Under the pieces are notes generated by a model, which was not told the DNA's origin, did no database searches, and saw nothing but the letters and a program-made list of their open reading frames with translations. The translations under genes and the position numbers were made by a program. Source: Zeimonas sp046347945 (GTDB lineage Bacteria > Pseudomonadota > Gammaproteobacteria > Burkholderiales > Burkholderiaceae_E). Taken from it: DNA of 64,000 nt. Below, one piece after another: positions 8,463 through 18,809 of this stretch. How positions within the stretch are numbered: the stretch's first letter is position 1; the number at the start of each line of letters is the position of its first letter. The stretch covers positions 186,001-250,000 of the forward strand of contig JAXMFB010000005.1 in assembly GCA_046347945.1 (NCBI GenBank). The letters are read 5' to 3'.

Positions 8463-9344
8463 TCAGCCCCGCGGCGCCTCGCCGCCGATGTGCGCCACCA
8501 GCGCACTGGTATCCATGGCGCCGAAACCGGCGCGGCGCGCGGCCTGGAACTGGCTGCGCACCAGCGAAGCCATCGGCGCCGGCCGATCGACCTGCTGGGC
8601 CAGCGCCAGGAAATAGCGCAGATCCTTGTCCATCAGCGCCAGCTGGAATTGCGCGGAGAAGTCGCGCCCGAGCATCTTCGGCAGCTTGGTGCGCAGCAGC
8701 CTCGACGCGACCGGCCCTTCGGCCAGAATCGCCTGCGTCGCCGCGGGATCGACGCCGGCCGCCTGCGCAATCGACACCGCCTCGGCCATTGCCGCCGTCA
8801 TCGTGCCCGACAGCATGTTGTTCACCAGCTTGATCGTCGCGCCCGCGCCGCTCGCGCCGACGTGCACGGTCATCCGCCCCATCGCGTCGAACAGCGGGCG
8901 CGCCGACTCGATTGCGGCCGCTTCGCCGCCCACCATGAACACCAGCTCGCGATTGCGCGCCTGCGGCACGCTCCCCGACACCGGCGCGTCGAGGTACGCG
9001 AGCCCGCGCGCCGCGGCAGCCTGCGCGACCTCGCGGGCCATCGCTGGCGTGTTGGTGCTGCAGTCGACGATCACCGTGCCGGGCGCGGCGCTGGCCACGA
9101 CGCCGCGCTCGCCCAACATGACCGCGCGGGTCGCGTCGTCGTCGGAGACGATCGAGACCACGAATCGCGCGCTCCGCACCGCTTCGGCGATCGACGCGCA
9201 GGCGGTCGCGCCACGCTCGGCGAACGGACGCGCGCGATCGGCGTTGCGGTTCCAGGCGCGCAGCGCGAAGCCTGCCGCCTGCAGGTTGGACGCCATCGGC
9301 GCGCCCATCGCGCCCAGGCCGATGAAGGCGACGGTGTCGGGCAT
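8463..9344 (-). CDS. NAD(P)-dependent beta-hydroxyacid dehydrogenase (3-hydroxyisobutyrate/tartronate semialdehyde reductase type)
   Basis: A 293-aa member of the 6-phosphogluconate dehydrogenase-like superfamily. The Rossmann motif FIGLGAMGAPMASNL is at residues 7-21, the substrate-binding loop LDAPVSGSVPQA at about 116-127, and the catalytic lysine region GAGATIKLVNNM at about 164-175. A polar residue after the first strand (RAWNRNADR) suggests NADP preference. The gene stands alone, so the exact hydroxyacid is not resolved. Confidence 0.88.
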   Translation of the reverse strand: MPDTVAFIGLGAMGAPMASNLQAAGFALRAWNRNADRARPFAERGATACASIAEAVRSARFVVSIVSDDDATRAVMLGERGVVASAAPGTVIVDCSTNTPAMAREVAQAAAARGLAYLDAPVSGSVPQARNRELVFMVGGEAAAIESARPLFDAMGRMTVHVGASGAGATIKLVNNMLSGTMTAAMAEAVSIAQAAGVDPAATQAILAEGPVASRLLRTKLPKMLGRDFSAQFQLALMDKDLRYFLALAQQVDRPAPMASLVRSQFQAARRAGFGAMDTSALVAHIGGEAPRG

Positions 9345-9388
9345 CGGAATCTCCGCTCCTGATCGGGAACGCCGATTCTAGGCGCGCA

Positions 9389-9423
9389 GCGGCATGCCCA
9401 CGCACCGTGCGCGGGCATGCCGC
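9389..9423. terminator. 35-nt near-perfect palindrome downstream of the CHRD gene
   Basis: GCGGCATGCCC (9389-9399) pairs with GGGCATGCCGC (9413-9423). Inside it CGCAC (9401-9405) pairs with GTGCG (9407-9411), leaving one mismatch and a single-base loop. It sits 23 bp past the CHRD stop. No T-tract follows on either strand, so it may be a Rho-independent-like block, an mRNA 3' end stabiliser or a protein site. Confidence 0.5.
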
Positions 9424-9445
9424 TCGCAGGGCCGCGACGTCGTCG

Positions 9446-9877
9446 TCACGGCGTCAGTTGCGCGCGCACTTCCCCGCCCGGGTGCTGCGCGCTGTGCACG
9501 TTCACGTACAGCTTTCCGGCCTTGAAGGCCGCGTATTGCGCGTCGTTGAGCTTCGCGCTGGCCGGCACGGCCCACTTGCCGTCGCCGTCCTGGACCAGCG
9601 GAATGGCCACCGGTCCGTTCGCGCCCGCCGCGCCCTCGTGGATGTGCGCCATCGTGCCCTTCATGCCGGTCGTGGTCACGGAGCCGCTGATCGACTTGTC
9701 GGCGCCAACGGTGATGGTTCCGGAGCCGGCGGCGGCCGTCGTGACCGGCGGAACTTCGGCGGCGCCGCCGAGCTTCAGGTTCATCTGCTGCGCCAGCGCG
9801 CCGGTCGAAAGCGCGAGCGCGGCGGCCGCGGCGATAATCGGGAATCCGGACCTGCGGAGTATCGCGAGTGTGCTCAT
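9446..9877 (-). CDS. CHRD domain exported protein
   Basis: A 143-aa protein. The ATG at 9877 has GAGGGA 6 bp upstream and starts a clear signal peptide (hydrophobic residues 12-28, cleavage near GALAQQ). The mature part is a CHRD domain: GAAEVPPVTTAAAGSG, then the conserved MAHIHEGAAGANGPV and the terminal YVNVHSAQHPGGEVRAQL. CHRD domains occur in chordin and in many bacterial secreted proteins and their biochemical role is not established. It is monocistronic by appearance and ends at a strong hairpin. Confidence 0.88.
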   Translation of the reverse strand: MSTLAILRRSGFPIIAAAAALALSTGALAQQMNLKLGGAAEVPPVTTAAAGSGTITVGADKSISGSVTTTGMKGTMAHIHEGAAGANGPVAIPLVQDGDGKWAVPASAKLNDAQYAAFKAGKLYVNVHSAQHPGGEVRAQLTP

Positions 9878-10114
9878 GACGAATCCCTCAACTGATCGAG
9901 GTTGATCGAACGACCGCCGGCGCAGGCGACGCCGCGCGAGCGGCCAGTCCGATTCTGCGCTTGTTCCCGGAGTGGGGTCGGCGGACCGGCCACCCTCGGC
10001 GACCCCGCGGGCAAGGCGATCGGGAAAATGCGCGTCGCGCATGGTTTCGCCTTGCCGATGCCGATGTCCGGATTCGGGAGGGCGGGCCTCGAGCGAACGG
10101 CCGACAAGAGAGAA

Positions 10115-10135
10115 ACACCCGCTCGAGGCGGGTGT
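10115..10135 (-). terminator. intrinsic terminator of the atp operon
   Basis: On the minus strand ACACCCGC and GCGGGTGT pair over a 5-nt loop and run into TTTCTCTCTTGT, a T-rich tail, 44 bp past the atpC stop. The rest of the 301-bp gap 9878-10178 holds the CHRD promoter side, with TCGATCA repeated near its start, and no gene that I can see. Confidence 0.85.
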
Positions 10136-10178
10136 CCGTTTGCTGCCGGCGCCCGGCCCCGGGCGCGCTCGACCACTG

Positions 10179-10598
10179 CTACTTCCGCTGCCTGAACTTC
10201 CTCAGCGCCGCGATCTGCGCGATCGCCGCTGCCAGCTCGGCCTGCGCCTTCGCGTAGTCGATCGCGCCGGTGCGGTTGGTCAGTGCCTCCTCGGCGGCGC
10301 GCTTGGCCTCCTCGGCCTTCGCCTCGTCCAGGTCGTGGCCGCGGATGGCCGTGTCGGCCAGCACGGTCACGCGGTTTGGCTGCACCTCGAGGATGCCACC
10401 GGCCACGAACACGAACTCCTCCTCGGCCTGGCCGGCGACCTTGATGCGCACCGCGCCAGGCTTGATGCGGGTGATCAGCGGCGTGTGCTGCGGGTAGATG
10501 CCCAGCTCGCCCGCTTCGCCGGGCAGCGCGACGAACTCGGCCTGCCCCTCGAAGATCGAGCGCTCGGCGCTGACCACGTCGACGTGAATCGTGTGCAT
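10179..10598 (-). CDS. atpC: ATP synthase F1 subunit epsilon
   Basis: A 139-aa protein, the usual length. The N-terminal beta-sandwich is recognisable (HVDVVSAERSIFEG, LPGEAGELGIYPQHTPL at about 25-41, then GGILEVQPNRVTVLADTA). A two-helix C-terminal domain follows (DEAKAEEAKRAAEEAL to the end), which inhibits ATP hydrolysis and contacts gamma. It is the last gene of the operon, 10 bp after atpD. Confidence 0.98.
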   Translation of the reverse strand: MHTIHVDVVSAERSIFEGQAEFVALPGEAGELGIYPQHTPLITRIKPGAVRIKVAGQAEEEFVFVAGGILEVQPNRVTVLADTAIRGHDLDEAKAEEAKRAAEEALTNRTGAIDYAKAQAELAAAIAQIAALRKFRQRK

Positions 10599-10608
10599 GA
10601 TGGCCGCC

Positions 10609-12009
<1,401 letters not shown>

Positions 12010-12050
12010 TGCTCGTATCCCTGTTTGCCTGATGTGTTCCGCTTCGCTGC

Positions 12051-12920
12051 TCAGACGGCCGCGGCGCCGCCGACGATCTCGGACAGCTCCTTGGTGATCG
12101 CGGCCTGGCGCGCCTTGTTGTACGACAGCTGGAGTTCGTCGATGACCTTCTTGGCGTTGTCGGAGGCGGCCTTCATCGCGACCATCCGCGCGCTCTGCTC
12201 GCTCGCCATGTTCTCGGCCACCGCCTGGTACACCAGCGACTCGATGTAGCGCAATAGCAGCTCGTCGAGCACGCTCTGCGCATCGGGTTCGTAGATGTAG
12301 TCCCACGAGTACTCGCGCGAGTCTTCCTGCAGCCGCTCGGCCGACAGCGGCAGCAGCTGCTCGAGCACCGGCTCCTGCTTCATCGTGTTGATGAAGCGCG
12401 TGTAGGCGAGGTAGACCGCGTCGACCTCGCCGGCCGCGTACGCGTCGAGTTGGATCTTGACCGGGCCGATCAGCTTCTCGAGGTGCGGCGTGTCGCCGAG
12501 CTGCACGATGTGCGAGACGATCTTCGCGCCGATCCGCTGCAGGAAGCCGAAGCCCTTGTTCCCGATGGCCGTGGCCTGCACGCCGACGCCGCCGCGCTCG
12601 AGCTCGCGCAGCTTGTTGGTGACCGCGCGCAGCACGTTGGTGTTCAGGCCGCCGCACAGGCCCTTGTCGGTGGTGACGACGATCACGCCGGCGTTCTTCA
12701 CCGTCTCGCGCGGCACCAGGTAGGGGTGGCGATACTCCGGGTTGGCGTCGGCCAGGTGCGCGGCAATGTTGCGCACCTTGTCGGCGTACGGGCGGGCCTG
12801 CCGCATCCGGTCCTGCGCCTTGCGCATCTTGGATGCGGCGACCATCTCCATAGCCTTGGTGATCTTGCGCGTGTTCTGCACGCTCTTGATCTTGGTGCGG
12901 ATCTCTTTGCTGCCCGCCAT
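12051..12920 (-). CDS. atpG: ATP synthase F1 subunit gamma
   Basis: A 289-aa rotor subunit. The conserved N-terminal helix MAGSKEIRTKIKSVQNTRKITKAMEMV and the C-terminal helix SARMVAMKAASDNAKKVID form the coiled-coil shaft, with the Rossmann-like GVIVVTTDKGLCGGLN core between them. It lies 41 bp after... the preceding operon gene atpA is upstream by 36 bp and atpD follows after 41 bp, as in other Proteobacteria. Confidence 0.98.
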   Translation of the reverse strand: MAGSKEIRTKIKSVQNTRKITKAMEMVAASKMRKAQDRMRQARPYADKVRNIAAHLADANPEYRHPYLVPRETVKNAGVIVVTTDKGLCGGLNTNVLRAVTNKLRELERGGVGVQATAIGNKGFGFLQRIGAKIVSHIVQLGDTPHLEKLIGPVKIQLDAYAAGEVDAVYLAYTRFINTMKQEPVLEQLLPLSAERLQEDSREYSWDYIYEPDAQSVLDELLLRYIESLVYQAVAENMASEQSARMVAMKAASDNAKKVIDELQLSYNKARQAAITKELSEIVGGAAAV

Positions 12921-12956
12921 GTCGTTTCCCGTTTGAGCCCAGCCGCCGGCGAACGG

Positions 12957-14498
<1,542 letters not shown>

Positions 14499-14515
14499 GG
14501 GGTTCCCCGTATTCC

Positions 14516-15049
14516 TTAAAGCTTCAACGCGCCGGCCATCTGGGCCAGCTTGCCGCGCACCGAGGCGTCGATCACCTCGTCGCCGATCCGGATCGACACG
14601 CCGCCGATGAGGTCGGCATCGACGTGGACCGTGGCCTTGACCTGCTTGCCGTATTTCTGCTTCAGCGTCGCGACGATGTCGGCGACCTGCCGCTCGTCGA
14701 GCGGGTACGCCGAAGCGATCTGCGCGTCGAGCACGCCCTCGTGGCCGTTGCGCAGCTCGTCGAACAGCGCCGAGATCTCGGGCAGCACCGAGAGGCGCTC
14801 GTTGTCGGCCAGCACCTGCACGAAGTTCTTCTGTTCGGCGGCGAGCTGCCCGGCGGCGTCCGCGACGACGGCGGCGACCTGCGTGCTCGACAGTTGCGGA
14901 TTGCCGATCAGGTCGTGCGCGACGTCGGTGCCGGCCACGACGGCCAGCCGCGACAGCGCGTCGGACCACGACGGCAGCGCGTTCTGCTCGAGCGCGAGCT
15001 TGAACGCGGCTTCGGCGTACGGCCGGGCGATCGTCAGCGACTCGGCCAT
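14516..15049 (-). CDS. atpH: ATP synthase F1 subunit delta
   Basis: A 177-aa stator subunit (OSCP homologue). The N-terminal helical bundle begins ARPYAEAAFKLA. The conserved C-terminal stretch VDADLIGGVSIRIGDEVIDASVRGKL (first and last halves seen at about residues 142-168) links F1 to the b subunits. It starts 4 bp after the atpF stop. Confidence 0.98.
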   Translation of the reverse strand: MAESLTIARPYAEAAFKLALEQNALPSWSDALSRLAVVAGTDVAHDLIGNPQLSSTQVAAVVADAAGQLAAEQKNFVQVLADNERLSVLPEISALFDELRNGHEGVLDAQIASAYPLDERQVADIVATLKQKYGKQVKATVHVDADLIGGVSIRIGDEVIDASVRGKLAQMAGALKL

Positions 15050-15053
15050 GGTC

Positions 15054-15527
15054 TTACTTCAGCTCGTTCTTCAGGTTGGCCAGCAGGTCGGCGTGCTTCG
15101 TCGCGTCGACTTCCTTGCGCAGGATGCGCTCGGCGCCGGCCACGGCCAGCTGGGCGACCTGGTCGCGCAACTGGTCGCGCGCCTTCTGCGCGGCGAGCAC
15201 GGCCTCGTCCTCGGCCGACTTGCGCGCGGCGGCGATGATCGCCGCAGCCTCGGCGCGGGCCTTCTCGACGATGCCGGCGGCCTGCTTCTCGGCGCCGGAA
15301 CGCACTTCGGCGGCGCCGGCGCGGGCCTGCTGCAGCTCCTGCTCGACGCGGCGCTCGGCGGCAGCGAGGTCGGAGCGCGCCTTGTCGGCGGCGGCCAGCC
15401 CGTCGGCGATCTTCTTCGAGCGCTCGTCGAGCGCCTTGGTGATCGGCGGCCAGACGAACCGGGCGGTGAACCACCAGAGCGCCAGGAAGACGATGATCTG
15501 GACGATGAGCGTCGCGTTGAGATACAC
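15054..15527 (-). CDS. atpF: ATP synthase Fo subunit b
   Basis: A 157-aa peripheral-stalk protein. It starts with GTG (15527), preceded by AAGGGGGC. One N-terminal membrane helix (LIVQIIVFLALWWFTARFV, about 7-25) is followed by a long charged Ala-rich helix that forms the right-handed coiled coil of the b dimer. Length is typical (156-160 aa). Confidence 0.98.
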   Translation of the reverse strand: MYLNATLIVQIIVFLALWWFTARFVWPPITKALDERSKKIADGLAAADKARSDLAAAERRVEQELQQARAGAAEVRSGAEKQAAGIVEKARAEAAAIIAAARKSAEDEAVLAAQKARDQLRDQVAQLAVAGAERILRKEVDATKHADLLANLKNELK

Positions 15528-15617
15528 GCTTTGCCCCCTTCTAACGGAGTGTCAACTGACTGGAACGGCCCGCTGGCCCCGATGGAACCACCGCGGCCGC
15601 GCGGACGTCGGCGTGGC

Positions 15618-15860
15618 TCAGCCCTGGAACGGGTTGGCGAACGCGAACATCATCGCGATGCCGACGCCGATCAGGAACGCCGCGTCGATCAGGCCGGCCA
15701 GCAGGAACATCTTGGTCTGCAGCTTGTCCATCAGCTCGGGCTGGCGCGCCGCGCCTTCGATGTACTTGCCGCCCATCATGCCGATGCCGACGCAGGCACC
15801 GAGGGCGCCCAGGCCGATGATCAAACCGCAGGCAATGGCGACGAGAGCAACGTTGGTCAT
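15618..15860 (-). CDS. atpE: ATP synthase Fo subunit c
   Basis: An 80-aa hairpin of two membrane helices joined by the polar loop GAARQPEL. The ion-binding carboxylate is Asp59 in LAGLIDAAFLIG. The residues that mark Na+-binding rings are absent, so a proton ring is expected. A 90-bp spacer separates it from atpF, often seen because subunit c is translated at high level. Confidence 0.99.
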   Translation of the reverse strand: MTNVALVAIACGLIIGLGALGACVGIGMMGGKYIEGAARQPELMDKLQTKMFLLAGLIDAAFLIGVGIAMMFAFANPFQG

Positions 15861-15927
15861 GATTGTTCGACTCCTGGTGAAAAGTGCTCGAAGCGAGTTG
15901 TGAAGAGCTGGTTGAAAGAGGACGCGT

Positions 15928-16749
15928 TCAGTGGTGCTCGTGCGCCTGGCCGATGTAGACCAGCGTGAGCATCATGAAGATGAAGGCCTGCAACGTGATG
16001 ATCAGGATGTGGAAGATCGCCCAGCCCAGGCCGGTGAGGAAGTGCAGCCCGTAGCCCCACCACATGGCGGTGCCACCGAGCAACGCGATCAGCAGGAACA
16101 CCAGTTCACCGGCGAACATGTTGCCGAACAACCGCATGCCGAGCGAGACGGTCTTGGCGGCGTACTCGATGATCTGCAACAACAGGTTGAACGGCGCGAG
16201 GAACCACTGCGCGCCGAACGGCGCGGTGAAGAGCTCGTGGACGAAGCCGCCGCCGCCCTTGATCTTGATGCCGTAATAGATCGACGCGCCCAGCACGACG
16301 ATCGACAGCGACAGCGTGCCGTTCAGGTCGGCGGTGGGCACGGCGCGCATGTAGTGAAGACCGAAGATCTGGCCGATGCGCGGGAACAGGTCGACCGGGA
16401 TCAGGTCGATCGCGTTCATCAGGAAGATCCAGATGAACGTCGCGAGCGCCAGCGGAGCGATGTAGCTGAGGTCGCCCTTGACGATCGAGCGCGCCTGCTC
16501 GTGGACGAACTCGACCAGCGATTCGATCGCGCCGACGAAGCGGTTGGGCACGCCGGCGTGGATCATCCGCGCCGCGCGGTACATCAGCCAGGCGGTGAGC
16601 GCCGCCGTGAGCACGGAGTAGAAGACCGTGTCCCAGTTGACGATCGAGAAATCGACGATGTTCTTCTGCTGCGCCCCGGAGGAATTCAGGTGCGCCAGAT
16701 GGTGAACGATGTATTCGGAAGCGGTCGGAGCGTGCGAGCCGGCGGCCAT
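15928..16749 (-). CDS. atpB: ATP synthase Fo subunit a
   Basis: A 273-aa membrane protein with about five or six helices. The stator arginine is in SLGMRLFGNMFAGELV, and the half-channel residues lie in the last helix (HILIITLQAFIFMMLTLVYI). N-terminal sequence DFSIVNWDTVFYSV matches the betaproteobacterial type. It starts 44 bp after atpI. Confidence 0.98.
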   Translation of the reverse strand: MAAGSHAPTASEYIVHHLAHLNSSGAQQKNIVDFSIVNWDTVFYSVLTAALTAWLMYRAARMIHAGVPNRFVGAIESLVEFVHEQARSIVKGDLSYIAPLALATFIWIFLMNAIDLIPVDLFPRIGQIFGLHYMRAVPTADLNGTLSLSIVVLGASIYYGIKIKGGGGFVHELFTAPFGAQWFLAPFNLLLQIIEYAAKTVSLGMRLFGNMFAGELVFLLIALLGGTAMWWGYGLHFLTGLGWAIFHILIITLQAFIFMMLTLVYIGQAHEHH

Positions 16750-16793
16750 GGTTTCCCGATTCTGTCGCGTTGGCGGTTCGTGTCAGTGCGGCT

Positions 16794-17219
16794 TCAAAGC
16801 GTATTGCCGTTGGCCTCGCCCTTCGCCACGGTCACGGAGCGCACGAAGGCCAGTGCGAACAGCGGCGCCTTCAGTGCGACGATCAGCCCGATCAGCAGCG
16901 GCAGCCACCGGATGTCCGGCACCGACTTCACGATCCAGGCCAGCAGGCCGACCGTGAGGCCGAGCTTGGCGAACTCGCCCAGGAAGAAGACCACCGGGTA
17001 GGATTCCGGGGGTCGCTTCCGATGCAGCGACAAGCGCAGCGCGAACAACGCATTCGGGACGATCGCCACGGCGCCGCCCAGCAACAGGAACCGGGCGCTT
17101 TCCATGCCTGTCGTCAACCCGGCAACGAGTGCCAGGACGGCGACGGCGGCGATCTGCAGTCCGACGGCGGCCAACATGTTTCGAGCGTATCGGCGGTGCC
17201 ATCGGCCCGCAATGGGCAA
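16794..17219 (-). CDS. atpI: ATP synthase assembly protein I
   Basis: A 141-aa four-helix membrane protein at the head of the atp operon, as expected for AtpI, which helps c-ring assembly and Mg2+ or Ca2+ supply. Helices are visible at about 15-36, 44-60, 76-97 and 101-120; FFLGEFAKLGLTVGLL is the conserved part. The TTG at 17219 gives a basic N-terminus (RWHRRYARN). An ATG at 17177 would remove 14 residues, and neither has a good ribosome site, so the start is uncertain. Confidence 0.88.
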   Translation of the reverse strand: MPIAGRWHRRYARNMLAAVGLQIAAVAVLALVAGLTTGMESARFLLLGGAVAIVPNALFALRLSLHRKRPPESYPVVFFLGEFAKLGLTVGLLAWIVKSVPDIRWLPLLIGLIVALKAPLFALAFVRSVTVAKGEANGNTL

Positions 17220-17262
17220 AGACGCAGGATTCTAGCGTCCGGTCAAAGGTGGGTCAAACGAT

Positions 17263-17341
17263 GCGTTGCAACGCAACATCGCAGTGGCCGGCCGCTCGCC
17301 CGAACCGGCGGCATCTGTGGTGAAAGCATGATCTGCGTCAA
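17263..17341. promoter_or_regulatory. atp operon promoter region with palindrome and Fnr-like box
   Basis: Upstream of atpI the perfect palindrome GCGTTGCAACGC lies at 17263-17274. At 17328-17341 the sequence ATGATCTGCGTCAA matches 8 of the 10 fixed positions of the Fnr/Dnr box TTGAT-N4-ATCAA. Read on the minus strand the same bases give TTGACG, then 17 bp, then ACAGAT, a plausible -35/-10 pair for atp transcription. Confidence 0.35.
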
Positions 17342-17359
17342 GAGGGCCGAGTGAGCGAC

Positions 17360-17627
17360 ATGTCCCGCCTGGCGATCCGTTCCTCGACTTGCCACGCGTT
17401 CGCCGTGGCCGGGACGCTGCTTGCGGGAATTCTCCTTGCTGCGGGCGCACATGCGGCGCCGGATCCCGATCCGGCCCGCTTGAACGGTGCCGTTGCGGGT
17501 GCTCCAGGGCGCCGAGGTTCGCGAGGTGCCGGTGCACTCGATCGATCGCACGCAGGTTCTTCGCGCGCCGCGCGGCATCTGGGGCTGCGCGCCACTCGGA
17601 GGGGTGGCGGTGGGCGCCGCCACCGCT
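17360..17627 (+). pseudogene. frameshifted remnant of an exported protein, cut by the IS110 element
   Basis: The ATG at 17360 opens a convincing signal peptide (MSRLAIRSS, hydrophobic TLLAGILLAAGAHA, cleavage near AHAAPD). From about 17487 the coding-like sequence continues in another frame (VPLRVLQGAEVREVPVHSID and IWGCAPLGGVAVGAATA), which suggests a one-base shift. It stops being collinear at the CT core where the IS110 left end begins (17626-17627). Without the element the second frame would run into the parB 3' end. The original function is unknown and the coding call is tentative. Confidence 0.35.
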
Positions 17628-17683
17628 TGTATGTTCAGGCCAGGCCAGAACGGTAGAGTCTGATTGTCGTTGAGGCGGCCAGA

Positions 17684-17830
17684 CCGGCCCGTGCAGCTTG
17701 GTACCCGCTTGGGTGTTCGAGCCCGTGACTGAGTAGAGAGCGCACGGCCACCGTGCTGGTCTTCCTGAAGCCCGAACGGTTACGCGCGCCGCCTTCGAGC
17801 GCGCATGCACAAGCAAGGGATCCGAAGACC
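17684..17830 (+). ncRNA. bridge RNA (seekRNA) of the IS110 element
   Basis: This non-coding left end ends directly at the transposase ATG and folds as two guide loops. Target loop: closing stem CCGTGC (17689-17694) with GCACGG (17742-17747); left guide CCGCT (17705-17709), identical to the left flank at 17623-17627; a GGG/CCC hairpin; and right guide GACTGAG (17727-17733), the exact complement of the right flank CTCAGTC (18809-18815). Donor loop: closing stem GGTCTTC (17758-17764) with GAAGACC (17824-17830); left guide ACGGTTAC (17776-17783), identical to the right end (18802-18809); hairpin GCGCGC (17784-17789) with GCGCGC (17799-17804); and right guide ACAAG (17809-17813), complementary to the left end CTTGT (17626-17630). 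The 5' limit is approximate. Confidence 0.8.
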
Positions 17831-18793
17831 ATGTCTGCTTCCTCAGTGGTGGTGGGCATCGACGTTGCCAAGGCACATGTCGATGTCTCGGTGCTGGGCG
17901 CCCAGCTCGATGCCCAGCGGTTCGACAACCAGACCGAGGGACACTCGGCGCTGACGGCGGCATTGAAGCCGCTGGACGTGGCGTTGGTGGTGATGGAGGC
18001 CACCGGCGGCTACGAGACGGAACTGGCCTGCGCGCTGCAAGCCGCCGGCTTGCCGGTGGCGGTGGTCAACCCGCGCCAGGCCCGCGACTTCGCCAAGTCG
18101 ATGGGCCGTCTGGCCAAGACCGACGCGGTGGACGCTCGCATGCTGGCGGAGTTCGCCGCGGTGCTGCTGCGCCGCGAGGACCTGGCTCGCTTCCTGCGCC
18201 CGCTGGCCGATGCGCAGCAGCAGTGGCTGGCCGCGCTGGTCACGCGCCGGCGCCAGCTGCTGGCCATGCTGCTCAGCGAGCGGCAGCGGCTGCAGATCAC
18301 GCCCAAGGGCCTGCACCCGAGCATCGAGGCCATCGTGGCGGCCATCAAGGCGCAGCTCGATGACATCGAGGCCCAGATGGTCGGCCATGTGCGCGAGCAC
18401 TTCGGCGAACTCGACCGGCTGCTGCAGTCGGCCAGCGGCATCGGCCCGGTGGCCAGCGCCACGCTGATCGCCGAGTTGCCCGAACTCGGCCGCCTGAACC
18501 GACGCGAGATCGCAGCCCTCGTGGGCATCGCTCCGATGGCCAACGACTCCGGCTCCAGCAAGGGGCGACGACGCATCCAGGGCGGCCGCTTCGACGTGCG
18601 CCGCGTGCTGTACATGGCCGCACTCACCGCCAGTCGCCGCAACCCCGTCATCAAGGCCTTCTACGAGCGACTGATCGCCGCCGGCAAGCTGCCCAAGGTC
18701 GCCTTGGTGGCCTGCATGCGCAAGCTCCTGACCACGCTTAACGCCATGGTTCGCACCAACAAGCCCTGGAACAACCCGCTTCACGGCGCTTGA
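17831..18793 (+). CDS. IS110-family DEDD/serine recombinase (transposase)
   Basis: A 320-aa IS110 recombinase. The RuvC-like DEDD acidic residues are seen in VVGIDVAKAHVDV (D11), VVMEATGGYETE (E about 57) and KTDAVDARMLAEF (two D, about 97-101). The C-terminal Tnp domain holds SASGIGPVASATLIAELPEL and the nucleophile region MANDSGSSKGRRRIQGGR. The ATG at 17831 follows the bridge RNA stem directly, so it is preferred over earlier in-frame starts at 17753. Length and frame are intact, so the element may still be active. Confidence 0.93.
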   Translation: MSASSVVVGIDVAKAHVDVSVLGAQLDAQRFDNQTEGHSALTAALKPLDVALVVMEATGGYETELACALQAAGLPVAVVNPRQARDFAKSMGRLAKTDAVDARMLAEFAAVLLRREDLARFLRPLADAQQQWLAALVTRRRQLLAMLLSERQRLQITPKGLHPSIEAIVAAIKAQLDDIEAQMVGHVREHFGELDRLLQSASGIGPVASATLIAELPELGRLNRREIAALVGIAPMANDSGSSKGRRRIQGGRFDVRRVLYMAALTASRRNPVIKAFYERLIAAGKLPKVALVACMRKLLTTLNAMVRTNKPWNNPLHGA

Positions 18794-18809
18794 CTTCGAA
18801 GACGGTTAC

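Noticed and set aside
18794..18809. Loss of the parB C-terminus by the IS110 insertion
   Set aside because: The ParB frame ends normally (RLRIATED then TGA at 18812-18810). The insertion boundary lies just outside the last sense codon, so the protein is intact.
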